Origin: Nitrospirota bacterium
Lineage (GTDB): Bacteria; Nitrospirota; Nitrospiria; Nitrospirales; UBA8639
DNA: 64,000 bases
Reading direction: 5' to 3'
NCBI GenBank assembly: GCA_027623995.1
Contig: JAQBUF010000004.1
Location: 18,551-82,550 of the forward strand
Part shown: positions 57,152-64,000 of the stretch, in pieces
Position numbering within the stretch: position 1 is the first letter of the stretch
Layout of the letters: the number at the start of each line of letters is the position of its first letter
Notes under the pieces: generated by a model
The model's database searches: none
The model's input: the letters and a program-made list of their open reading frames with translations, nothing else
What the model was told of the DNA's origin: nothing
Program-made: the position numbers and the translations under genes

Positions 57152-58465
57152 TTATGCATACGCCCGTTCGTGGTGTTCGCTCAGGTCGAGGCCAAGGACT
57201 TCTTCTTCCTTGGTCACACGAAGCCCAATAGTCATATCAAGAATCTTTAATATGATAAACGTCCCCACAAAAGAAAATATCCAGGTTGCGCCCACGGCCA
57301 CGAATTGAGTCACGACTTGATTGGGATTCCCGAAAAATAACCCGGTGCCTCCACCAACGCTCGCAAACAACCCCGTAGCAATGGCACCCCAAGTCCCTCC
57401 AATACCATGGATCCCCAGCACATCAAGGGCATCGTCATATCCCAATTTACTCTTCCACATCACCGCAGCATAACATAAGAGGCCACCGCCCAACCCCACC
57501 CAAATCGCGGAAATGGGCCCGACGAAACCAGCGGCTGGCGTAATCGCGACCAATCCAGCCACGGCACCACTCGCTGCACCAAGAACCGTGGGCTTTCCTC
57601 GGTAAATCCGCTCGACAGCCACCCACCCAAGTGCACCTGCAGCGGTCGCGATATGCGTTGCAACGAATGCACTCGCCGCAATCCCATTAGCAGCCAACGC
57701 ACTCCCCGCATTAAATCCAAACCATCCAACCCAAAGGAGCGACGCCCCAACAATGGTAAAAGGAAGATTGTGTGGGGAAAGGTTTTCCGATCCATAACCA
57801 TGTCGCTTCCCAAGCACCAACGCAGCGGCTAATGCTGCCACACCAGAACTAATATGCACCACCGTGCCTCCAGCAAAATCCAGTGCCCCTAAACCTTGAA
57901 GCCACCCGCCACCCCAGACCCAGTGAGCCAATGGTGCATAAATGAACGTTGCCCACAGAACCGCAAACAGAACAAAGGCGCTAAACTTCATGCGTTCGGC
58001 AATCGCCCCGCTAATCAACGCAACGGTGATCACTGCAAACATCAATTGAAACACCATAAAGGCAAGTTGTGGAATGGCGGTTCCTGAAAAAGCATCAGTC
58101 CCAACCCCACTCAGCCCAAGGAATTCAAGGCTACCAATGATTCCACTGATGTCAGTTCCAAAGGCAAGGGAGTATCCCCACAGCACCCACACGATACTCA
58201 CAATACAAACAGAAATAAAACTATGCATCATGGTGCTGAGCACATTTTTATTCCGAACCATGCCGCCATAAAATAAGGCTAACCCAGGGATCGTCATCAG
58301 CAACACCAAGGCAGAGCAAGTTAACACCCATGCTGTATCCCCGGCACTAATCGGGGCCGCGCCACTGGAATCATCTGCAAAGGCAGTTACTCCAAAAACA
58401 CTAAGCACTATCACCAAAAATAAAATACTTATAACTTTACATAAGACTATCCTTTTTCCATTCAT
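57152..58465 (-). CDS. amt: Ammonium transporter Amt (intact)
   Basis: 437 residues with an N-terminal signal peptide (ISILFLVIVLSVFGVTAFAD) and 11 helices. The conserved pore features are [38 protein letters not shown] (twin His I), LLWVGWFGFNAGSALAAN and LDVLGIHGIGGTWGAIATG (twin His II). The cytoplasmic tail GLRVTKEEEVLGLDLSEHHE is the region to which PII binds. It conducts ammonium across the inner membrane. The paralogue at 55515-56657 is broken. A porin gene precedes it by 23 bases. Confidence 0.96.
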   Translation of the reverse strand: MNGKRIVLCKVISILFLVIVLSVFGVTAFADDSSGAAPISAGDTAWVLTCSALVLLMTIPGLALFYGGMVRNKNVLSTMMHSFISVCIVSIVWVLWGYSLAFGTDISGIIGSLEFLGLSGVGTDAFSGTAIPQLAFMVFQLMFAVITVALISGAIAERMKFSAFVLFAVLWATFIYAPLAHWVWGGGWLQGLGALDFAGGTVVHISSGVAALAAALVLGKRHGYGSENLSPHNLPFTIVGASLLWVGWFGFNAGSALAANGIAASAFVATHIATAAGALGWVAVERIYRGKPTVLGAASGAVAGLVAITPAAGFVGPISAIWVGLGGGLLCYAAVMWKSKLGYDDALDVLGIHGIGGTWGAIATGLFASVGGGTGLFFGNPNQVVTQFVAVGATWIFSFVGTFIILKILDMTIGLRVTKEEEVLGLDLSEHHERAYA

Positions 58466-58488
58466 AATATCCCCCCTTCCACGCTTCC

Positions 58489-59706
58489 CTAAAAGAGGAA
58501 GATGGCTTCGCCGGCTAAGGTTGATTGATTGTTCCCTGCCCCACCAAAACCATCGTCAAAAGTATTTTTGTTTGATTTATCATACCGGAATTCTACTCGT
58601 GTGATTAAATTAGGAACAGGTTTATATTGTAGGGTGTAGGTCATTTCCCAAAGAGTCTGCGGAACAGCGCCAGTAAGGGTATTACATACCAGGGCATTGC
58701 CCAAAGCCGTACTTCCGGCACAACTTTGGGTGCCACCTGCATCTTCAAAAATTTCACCACGGACCCGGGCACCCCATTGATCATTGAAGTCATAGATGAA
58801 ATACCCGGCCACGCCATTCCATCTCGAATTTAAGGCTCCAAATGTGGAATTATTTGCGTGGTTAGCATAATAGGCTTCAACCACAACTTTTGCTTTATCA
58901 GTGACCTGAGCATCAAAAATTCCGCCGAATAAGAGACGCTCAGAATTTTGTACATTTCTAGCACCTTCAGGTCCCCAGAAACCAAATAAAGAAACTACCA
59001 CATTGTTCATTGGGTGGATTGAGAGAAGAGCTTCTATGGATTTACTGCTATTTCCTGACGCTCTCTCTACCTGCAGTCCTGTAAAAGAGTTAATAACGCT
59101 GGCCGCAAAAGAAACATATTCATTAAAATCGTAGGATGCTCGAAGACCAGTTACTGTAAAGGGTTCTCCCATTCCAAACATGAATGACCGGGAGAAATTT
59201 GGATTATAAGGACTCTCAATCACCTCATATCCGATGAGGGTATTCATCCGTCCACCTTGAATGGTTATTCCATTCCCAATTGGGGCGATGAAGTTGACAT
59301 ACGCTTCCTGAAAGTCAAAGTCATCGGCTGCGGATCCACCAGAAAATTTTGCATCCTCACCAAAATTTAATTTCAAACGAAAACCAGCCCGATCTTCCAA
59401 TTTACCAGTTGCGCTCGCTCCTTTTTCCAATACCAATTGAGCATTATTGGGTCTGAAGGAGTTTGAGTCCCCATCGAAACTCCTCATATTATTAACACCC
59501 GTACTGGGATTATTAAAATTTTGTGTGTAGGAGGCCTCTACATATCCATACAGCGAAAGGTTTAATTTTTTTGCGATAGAGTTCTCATCCTCTTCCGCCA
59601 AGGTGATTGACACCACGGAGGGCACCATCATGAATCCCAGTACAATCACATTTGTAAAAATGGTCAAACCTATTTTTTTAACACTCGAAAGAGTCTTCAA
59701 TTTCAT
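58489..59706 (-). CDS. Outer-membrane beta-barrel porin (BBP2/OmpL-like)
   Basis: I start at the ATG at 59706, which has aaaaggag upstream; the track start 29 codons earlier is not supported. The 405-residue product has a signal peptide (IGLTIFTNVIVLGFMMVPSV) and then alternating amphipathic strands: LSLYGYVEASYTQNFNNPST, DFDFQEAYVNFIAPIGNG, NTLIGYEVIESPYNPNFSRS, ending WEMTYTLQYKPVPNLITRVE and a final Phe (AGEAIFLF), as in barrel proteins. This outline matches the putative beta-barrel porin-2 family. It probably lets small solutes, perhaps ammonium or organic nitrogen, reach the adjacent Amt. Confidence 0.85.
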   Translation of the reverse strand: MKLKTLSSVKKIGLTIFTNVIVLGFMMVPSVVSITLAEEDENSIAKKLNLSLYGYVEASYTQNFNNPSTGVNNMRSFDGDSNSFRPNNAQLVLEKGASATGKLEDRAGFRLKLNFGEDAKFSGGSAADDFDFQEAYVNFIAPIGNGITIQGGRMNTLIGYEVIESPYNPNFSRSFMFGMGEPFTVTGLRASYDFNEYVSFAASVINSFTGLQVERASGNSSKSIEALLSIHPMNNVVVSLFGFWGPEGARNVQNSERLLFGGIFDAQVTDKAKVVVEAYYANHANNSTFGALNSRWNGVAGYFIYDFNDQWGARVRGEIFEDAGGTQSCAGSTALGNALVCNTLTGAVPQTLWEMTYTLQYKPVPNLITRVEFRYDKSNKNTFDDGFGGAGNNQSTLAGEAIFLF

Positions 59707-59914
59707 TTCACGCTCCTTTTGAAAAAACATCTTGTTTTCTAAGGTGGTCATTGCTGGGTTATTTTTCGACAACTGCGTCCCTCCGCACTTCATTGTGCCA
59801 ATAACGGTATTTCATATTCGCTCATTGAACTTTAACTTTTATTGACATTTTTCCTACACGTAAACCCTTAGGATATTTATCGCACATTTACCATGAATTC
59901 CAGCTTAATCCAAG

Positions 59915-60008
59915 CAAAAAAAAGTCCTCAACCCAATTCTAAAAAGGGTGAGGACTACATCGTCCAACAATATTTTTCAGGAAACCGGAACTTCACTGTC
60001 CCAGTACA
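59915..60008 (-). ncRNA. Candidate small RNA or attenuated leader
   Basis: A complete minimal transcription unit on the minus strand, about 90 nucleotides long, with no ORF. The promoter (59-15 listed next) predicts a start near 60008, and transcription would end at a stem of about ten base pairs (gtcctcaccc ... gggttgaggac with one bulge, 59924-59955) followed by eight T residues. It lies 200 bases ahead of the porin gene on the same strand, so it is either an independent sRNA or a terminated leader of the porin-amt-glnK group. No known RNA family was recognised. Confidence 0.55.
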
Positions 60009-60014
60009 AAAACT

Positions 60015-60043
60015 TTTATAAACTGGAAATGACTCTAAGTCAA
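60015..60043 (-). promoter_or_regulatory. Near-consensus sigma-70 promoter of the candidate sRNA
   Basis: On the minus strand ttgact (60043-60038) and tataaa (60020-60015) are exactly 17 bases apart, five of six matches to each consensus box. It is the best promoter-like sequence I noticed in the window. Confidence 0.6.
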
Positions 60044-60102
60044 GAAAATTTTTCTTTTTTTGAGATTGTTGAAAAAACCATCCTAGAATGCTTAGGTAGG
60101 AA

Positions 60103-60924
60103 ATGAGTTCTATTTCTAAATCAGATCCCCCAGCCCCAATCCAAGAAATCCCTCCTAATCCCCTTGGAGGGAAAACCTTTGTTGTTGATCAATCAGACGT
60201 CGACTGCTATCCACGCCCCAGTGCGGCAATCAAAGATGCCAAATCTCAGGATCAAGTGTTTATTCGTCCTGGAATATACGAAGATCGCCTATTCGTGGCT
60301 GACCAACCCATACATCTCATTGGTGCAGGCCGTGATCACGTCCAAATTTTTAGCCGTCGAAGCGGCCCCCTCTATCTACAAAAAGTTCCAAGCGGCTACA
60401 TTTCTGGAATCACCTTTAGGTATGTGGGAAGTGATCAACATTCCGCCATGAATATTCTCGATTCAACTTGCGCCATTTCCCAATGTCGAGCAATGGAAGG
60501 CATCTTATCCGGCATCGTCATTTATGGCCCAGAATGCCGACCGACCCTCAGTGATAACGAAGTATGCAGCAATCGAGAATCTGGCATTTTCACATTTGGA
60601 GGTGCCCGCCCCTATCTCACCAAAAATGTGTGTTTTGACAATCATCACTTTGGCCTGGCGGTTCGAGATGATGGCAGTAATCCGGATCTGATCAAAAATT
60701 TCTGCCACCATAATATGCTCAGTGGCATCTTGTTATTTCATGGAGCCAAAGCGTTAATCTTAGAAAACACCTGTGAACGAAATTTCCATTGGGGTGTCGT
60801 GATGACCCCGGATAGCCAAACCTCACCAGAGCAAGAACAACTGCTTCAAGCCAATGCGCTCACCAATAACCCACGAGGAGCTTTGATCGTTACCCATGAA
60901 CCACTCAGCGAAATTGGGAGGTAG
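60103..60924 (+). CDS. Right-handed parallel beta-helix (PbH1 repeat) protein
   Basis: 273 residues with no signal peptide. After SAAIKDAKSQDQVFIRPGIY comes a ladder of beta-helix rungs: PIHLIGAGRDHVQI, SGITFRYVGSDQHSAMNILD, SGIVIYGPECRPTLSDNEVC, SGIFTFGGARPYLTKNVCFD, FGLAVRDDGSNPDLIKNFCH and SGILLFHGAKALILENTCER. This is the pectate-lyase/NosD type fold. Catalytic residues of a polysaccharide lyase are not evident. A taggtagga precedes the ATG. Specific role unknown. Confidence 0.82.
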   Translation: MSSISKSDPPAPIQEIPPNPLGGKTFVVDQSDVDCYPRPSAAIKDAKSQDQVFIRPGIYEDRLFVADQPIHLIGAGRDHVQIFSRRSGPLYLQKVPSGYISGITFRYVGSDQHSAMNILDSTCAISQCRAMEGILSGIVIYGPECRPTLSDNEVCSNRESGIFTFGGARPYLTKNVCFDNHHFGLAVRDDGSNPDLIKNFCHHNMLSGILLFHGAKALILENTCERNFHWGVVMTPDSQTSPEQEQLLQANALTNNPRGALIVTHEPLSEIGR

Positions 60925-60967
60925 GATAAAAAACAGGGAAGATATTTTTGAAAATAAATAGAAAAGA

Positions 60968-61345
60968 TTAAGGAAGACGAAGAAAACCAATAGCCAGGCA
61001 CACCCAGCCAGTCAGAAACAACACCCCACCAATAGGTGTCATCGCGCCTAGCCATCGAGTATCAGAAAGTGCGAGCACATACAGGCTACCAGAAAAAATC
61101 ACAATTCCCACGACAAACGCCAACGCCGCTTTTCGAAAAATTCCCAATTCAAATTGCGTCAATGCCCAGCCAGAAAATAACAGCGCCAGGGAATGAAACA
61201 TGTGATAGCGAACACCAGTTTCAAACACTTCCATCATGCGCTCGGAGAGCCGAGGTCTCAGCATATGAGCACCAAAAGCCCCGGTGGCAACCGCGATACC
61301 AGCCAACACAGCACCCAAGGCTAAGATCTGTCTTCCAGTCATCAT
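60968..61345 (-). CDS. DUF423 small membrane protein
   Basis: 125 residues, four hydrophobic segments. Typical DUF423 features: LALGAVLAGIAVATGAFGAH, FETGVRYHMFHSLALLFSGW and LAFVVGIVIFSGSLYVLALS, with LGAMTPIGGVLFLTGW near the end. It is probably an inner-membrane protein; function is unknown. Its start abuts repeat copy D. Confidence 0.9.
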   Translation of the reverse strand: MMTGRQILALGAVLAGIAVATGAFGAHMLRPRLSERMMEVFETGVRYHMFHSLALLFSGWALTQFELGIFRKAALAFVVGIVIFSGSLYVLALSDTRWLGAMTPIGGVLFLTGWVCLAIGFLRLP

Positions 61346-61365
61346 ACACTCCTCACATCAACTAT

Positions 61366-61630
61366 GGAGCCATTGAATATTTCATGCCCAAGACCCATGA
61401 AAGCTCGAGATAAGACGACCAGCATCAGTGAGTGGGAATGTTCAAAAAAGTCCGTCCAGCAAGGCCGCAGCCCTTTTGACGCGCGGAGCGTACTCTCAGT
61501 ACGTGAGCGCGAACACCGCGAAGAGCGGCAAGTCTGTGAGCCCGAAGGTCAGGCAAAAGGGCGACGATGTCTGTGCGAGCCGCTTCGGCAAAGCCAGAGA
61601 ACGCTGCTGGCGGCTTTTTTCAACATTCCC
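61366..61630. repeat. MITE-like intergenic repeat, copy D (265 bp)
   Basis: Starts ggagccattgaatatttcatg; the inverted-repeat core spans 61434-61630. The upstream arm cgagataagacgaccagcat is identical to that of copy A, while the interior carries the agcccgaaggtcaggca and gtgcgagccgcttcggcaa segments shared with B and C. It ends two bases before the DUF2061 stop codon. Confidence 0.85.
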
Positions 61631-61631
61631 A

Positions 61632-61853
61632 CTATGGTGAACTCACCGTTGGAATAATTCGGCCCCAATGGATACCTTGCCAAATTCGTTCGTGTCCCCA
61701 ATACAAGCCGATTTTAGCCACGGCATCAATTGACCCGACAATTGCCGCTGCTGCCAGTTCACCTGAGTAAATATACACCACGATAGTGGTCACCATAGTG
61801 GCGACGAGTCTCCAACTCATGCCCTTCACTACACTTCGAAGATGCGTTTCCAT
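61632..61853 (-). CDS. DUF2061 small membrane protein
   Basis: 73 residues with two hydrophobic segments. VVKGMSWRLVATMVTTIVVY and VGSIDAVAKIGLYWGHERIW are the DUF2061 signature. Such genes often accompany sulfur-assimilation genes; here the partner is an Rrf2-family regulator 34 bases upstream on the same strand, with which it is probably co-transcribed. Confidence 0.85.
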   Translation of the reverse strand: METHLRSVVKGMSWRLVATMVTTIVVYIYSGELAAAAIVGSIDAVAKIGLYWGHERIWQGIHWGRIIPTVSSP

Positions 61854-61887
61854 GAGAAACTCCTAATTTTCTAATAAGACCAACCAG

Positions 61888-62367
61888 CTACCGAGTAACC
61901 GGAACTTGTTTTTTCAGTTTTTTGGACACCGTTGAGACACCCGGCATTTGTTGAGCAAAATCTTTCAAGGTGTAATGGTCAAGCACTCCGGCAATCGCAT
62001 TGCGAACATCGAGCATAGGGATCTTAATCGGACATTGCAGGGCCTGAGCATAGGGACAATCTTCACACGTTTGATACGCCGTCTGGCTCACACAGGGAAT
62101 GGGTGCCAGAGGTCCATCCAAGGCGCGAATGATTGACCCAAGAGAAATTTGCTCAGGTTTTTTAATCAGACGAAACCCGCCATCAACCCCTGGGCGGCTC
62201 GCCAACACCCCTGCATGTTTCAATTGAAGAAGAATTGATTCTAAAAACCCTAAAGGGATGTGTTGCCGTTCCGCGATATCGGAACGACGAACCAAACTTT
62301 GGCCATAAGCCAACGTCAATTCCAACAAGGCCCGCAAGGCATATTCACTCTTTTTAGACAAACGCAT
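61888..62367 (-). CDS. Rrf2-family transcriptional regulator
   Basis: 159 residues. The winged helix is clear at MRLSKKSEYALRALLELTLA and DIAERQHIPLGFLESILLQL, with the wing ASRPGVDGGFRLIKKPEQIS. Four cysteines follow in C-x8-C-x2-C-x7-C spacing (IPCVSQTAYQTCEDCPYAQ), possibly an iron-sulfur site, as in other Rrf2 sensors. It is likely autoregulatory; the AT-rich taactatattgataaaca just upstream of the start may include its site. Confidence 0.88.
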   Translation of the reverse strand: MRLSKKSEYALRALLELTLAYGQSLVRRSDIAERQHIPLGFLESILLQLKHAGVLASRPGVDGGFRLIKKPEQISLGSIIRALDGPLAPIPCVSQTAYQTCEDCPYAQALQCPIKIPMLDVRNAIAGVLDHYTLKDFAQQMPGVSTVSKKLKKQVPVTR

Positions 62368-62915
62368 GATTTATTTTAAAGTTAACTATATTGATAAACA
62401 ATTACAAAATACCTTCTCCGCATTTGATCTAAGAGAATGGCTAGGAATTGAAATGTGAAAAAACCTGGCTGGAAATCAAAGAAATTATTTAAAAGAACTC
62501 ATCTAGGCCCAAACGATGGCAGACATATATATTGGCGTCACTTCATCTTGGCCCGCAAATCGAAGCCTTGGCGAAGGGTCTGAGGAAATTTTTAGACATC
62601 CCACCCCCACCAAGTCTATGTCGGACAGCCTTTACTCCATATTTAATGGCAGACCACCCGAAGCTAGACCCGCTTGGCAACCGAAGCTGGCTTGCCAGCC
62701 GAAGCCTTGGCGTAGGCTGGTGGAGGGCAGGACTACCGAAAAGTCTCTATAACTATATGATGTTAAATAAGATTATCATTTTATGAATTGCCTGTTGCCC
62801 CCAAAGTTGCCCCCACACTCGGAACGCAACTTCACAATTTGCCAGAGTTTCCCATAATTGGCAAGATCATTGATTTCAACTTCGTTTTTTTTAAATGCCA
62901 TCTTTCCAGCAAAGG
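62368..62915. other. Gene-poor region with palindromic motifs
   Basis: About 550 bases. From 62550 to 62730 short inverted or direct motifs recur (cgaagccttggcg twice; gctggcttgccagc palindrome; agccttggcgtaggct), reminiscent of REP-like debris and of the extra segment in repeat copy B. At 62789-62812 gttgcccccaaagttgccccca is a direct repeat. I see no gene with a ribosome site. Confidence 0.45.
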
Positions 62916-63350
62916 CTATCTGTAATCATAAGGGTAGCGTTTTCTACAGCCATGGTGTAAGAGGAGGCTGACAATCTTTCTCAAAGGTTCCCACCCTTGA
63001 GCCACACCTCCTGCCCATTTGTAGTGTGCCTCATTTCCAAAGTCGCCAAACATTAATTCATAGCAAGGTAAATCTAGACCGTGGCTACCGCCACTCCTGA
63101 TCGTTATTGGTATATCAAAGAACGTCTGAAATTCTTCAAGAACCTCCGAGGGAATAGGGATTTCCCATTCTTCTTGTTCTACACCGTCATCCTGTGGATT
63201 TTGGCATGGGCGGTGATCGCGGGGAGAAGGACGTTGGCAGAAAATTCGGTAATTATTTGTTTGTCCAGGGATTGGACAGTTTTCTAAGCGTAAGAGGAGT
63301 GATGGCATGAAAGGCGGGCTGACTATGGCGGTGACAAAGGTGTAACTCAT
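62916..63350 (-). CDS. Hypothetical protein next to the integrase
   Basis: 144 residues. The last 85 residues look like a folded domain (EWEIPIPSEVLEEFQTFFDI, GLDLPCYELMFGDFGNEAHY, WEPLRKIVSLLLHHG), while the first 55 are less convincing and the true start may lie further in. No family is recognised. It is placed 91 bases downstream of the integrase on the same strand, so it could be cargo of the same element. Confidence 0.45.
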   Translation of the reverse strand: MSYTFVTAIVSPPFMPSLLLRLENCPIPGQTNNYRIFCQRPSPRDHRPCQNPQDDGVEQEEWEIPIPSEVLEEFQTFFDIPITIRSGGSHGLDLPCYELMFGDFGNEAHYKWAGGVAQGWEPLRKIVSLLLHHGCRKRYPYDYR

Positions 63351-63441
63351 TATTTTCCTAGTGTTTTTGTCGCGATTGAAACAATCCTACGACCACTTGG
63401 TCAAGGTTATCCGTCTTAACCTCTCTTTTCCTATTGAGTGA

Positions 63442-64000
63442 TTAGGCTTCGGTTTTTGAGTTACGTAATTCGTGAAGGACCGCTTTTTTGAATTCCTCTA
63501 TGTCTGTGTGTGGTGAACGCAGCGGTGATCTCAGATCCTGAAGAATTTCTCCCTGCCTCCGTGTTGGTACCTCGCCATAGCTAAAGAACGTGGTGAGGAC
63601 TGCCTCATGCCCAAGATTCTGGCTCCAGGCTTTGAAGGCTTCTGGTGTCTGGCAAACCTTCTCACCGAGGCGGACGAGGGTATTTCTGAAGCTGTGCGGA
63701 TTAAAGTAGGGTAGCCCGGCATTGGTAAATGCCTCACGAAAAATTGTACGAATGGGAGTGGCCGTGCTCCAGTGTTCCCGTGTGAGCCCCCCTACTTCAA
63801 AGTGTTGTGTTTTGCCCAGTATGATACTCGTAGACGGAAACAGTGGATCGTTATTGCCAAAGAGTTTTTCCTCTTTAAGGTATGTCACCCACTCGACCAC
63901 AATCTGGAAAATCTCATCACCGACAGGAAAGAAAAAAGTAGTGAACGTCTTGCTGTTCTTTGTCCGTATCTCTCGCGCATCCTGAAAAACGCTTCCCGCT
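63442..64000 (-). CDS. Tyrosine recombinase/integrase, C-terminal part (runs off right edge)
   Basis: The track lists 152 residues from a GTG, but the frame stays open to the window end, so the gene is cut by the window and not shortened. Upstream codons read IRTKNSKTFTTFFFPVGDEI, the beta-hairpin that bears the catalytic Lys in tyrosine recombinases. HSFRNTLVRLGEKV gives the H-x-x-R box, LGHEAVLTTFFSYGEV the second His and the tyrosine nucleophile. The first catalytic Arg must lie outside the window. It marks a mobile element or integron-like island extending to the right. Confidence 0.85.
   Translation of the reverse strand, partial: AGSVFQDAREIRTKNSKTFTTFFFPVGDEIFQIVVEWVTYLKEEKLFGNNDPLFPSTSIILGKTQHFEVGGLTREHWSTATPIRTIFREAFTNAGLPYFNPHSFRNTLVRLGEKVCQTPEAFKAWSQNLGHEAVLTTFFSYGEVPTRRQGEILQDLRSPLRSPHTDIEEFKKAVLHELRNSKTEA

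Noticed and set aside
62516-62786. Two overlapping plus-strand ORFs (78 and 84 residues)
   Set aside because: No ribosome site, low-complexity composition and location over palindromic repeat motifs.

Overview
The window reads as a chromosomal segment of a Gram-negative bacterium of the phylum Nitrospirota, most probably a Nitrospira relative of moderate GC. This is an inference from gene content (haem cluster with a CobA/HemD fusion and HemX/CcsA, lipoproteins and an outer-membrane barrel, paired ammonium transporters with PII, exported tetratricopeptide proteins) and from a recurring intergenic repeat. I could not run a database search, so the taxon is not proven.

Layout. 0-6.5 kb: a hypothetical protein, an HD-GYP phosphodiesterase, an exported TPR protein, a small membrane methyltransferase, a DUF2914 gene split in two frames and a TPR lipoprotein. 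6.5-12.5 kb: two flavin disulfide reductases of the mercuric reductase/lipoamide dehydrogenase type, each next to a TVP38-type membrane protein, then DUF3047. 12.7-17.4 kb: two paralogous cysteine-rich exported peptides of bufferin type facing an ECF sigma factor/anti-sigma/thioredoxin set, a LuxR regulator and a bacterioferritin. 17.7-21.4 kb: a 1233-residue fusion of a YyaL/DUF255 thioredoxin-like protein with an aldo/keto reductase.

21.4-37.3 kb is a long run on the minus strand: ccsA/hemX, hemA, hemC, cobA-hemD, a CBS protein, hemB, ribF, tilS, ftsH, folP, glmM, comEC. It is a core block for tetrapyrrole, flavin and folate synthesis, cell-wall precursors, proteolysis and DNA uptake. 37.4-47.1 kb holds an SDR, rsmI, a TusA-like protein, an exported unknown, tRNA-Leu(CAA), a YggX-like protein with a zinc knuckle, YqgE, a UvrA-family protein, crcB, a polyphosphate glucokinase-like kinase and a TauE/SafE exporter.

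47-54 kb is the most interesting accessory stretch: an unlisted transcription unit with an amber-interrupted small ORF, several small genes, and a compact phosphonate cluster (PEP mutase fused to a nucleotidyltransferase, phosphonopyruvate decarboxylase, aldo/keto reductase) followed by a bactofilin. This could make a cytidylylated 2-carbon phosphonate for coating lipids or glycans. No 2-aminoethylphosphonate transaminase is present in the window.

54-60 kb: an IS1595-type element joins a decapitated periplasmic ATP-dependent DNA ligase to a decapitated, nonsense-mutated amt gene without a target duplication. Next to it are an intact PII gene, an intact amt and a porin, with a well-formed candidate small RNA unit behind them. 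60-64 kb: a beta-helix protein, DUF423, DUF2061 with an Rrf2 regulator, and the catalytic half of a tyrosine integrase running off the right edge.

Four copies of a 190-350 bp MITE-like repeat (886, 8887, 44677, 61366) with inverted ends and terminator-like hairpins lie between genes.
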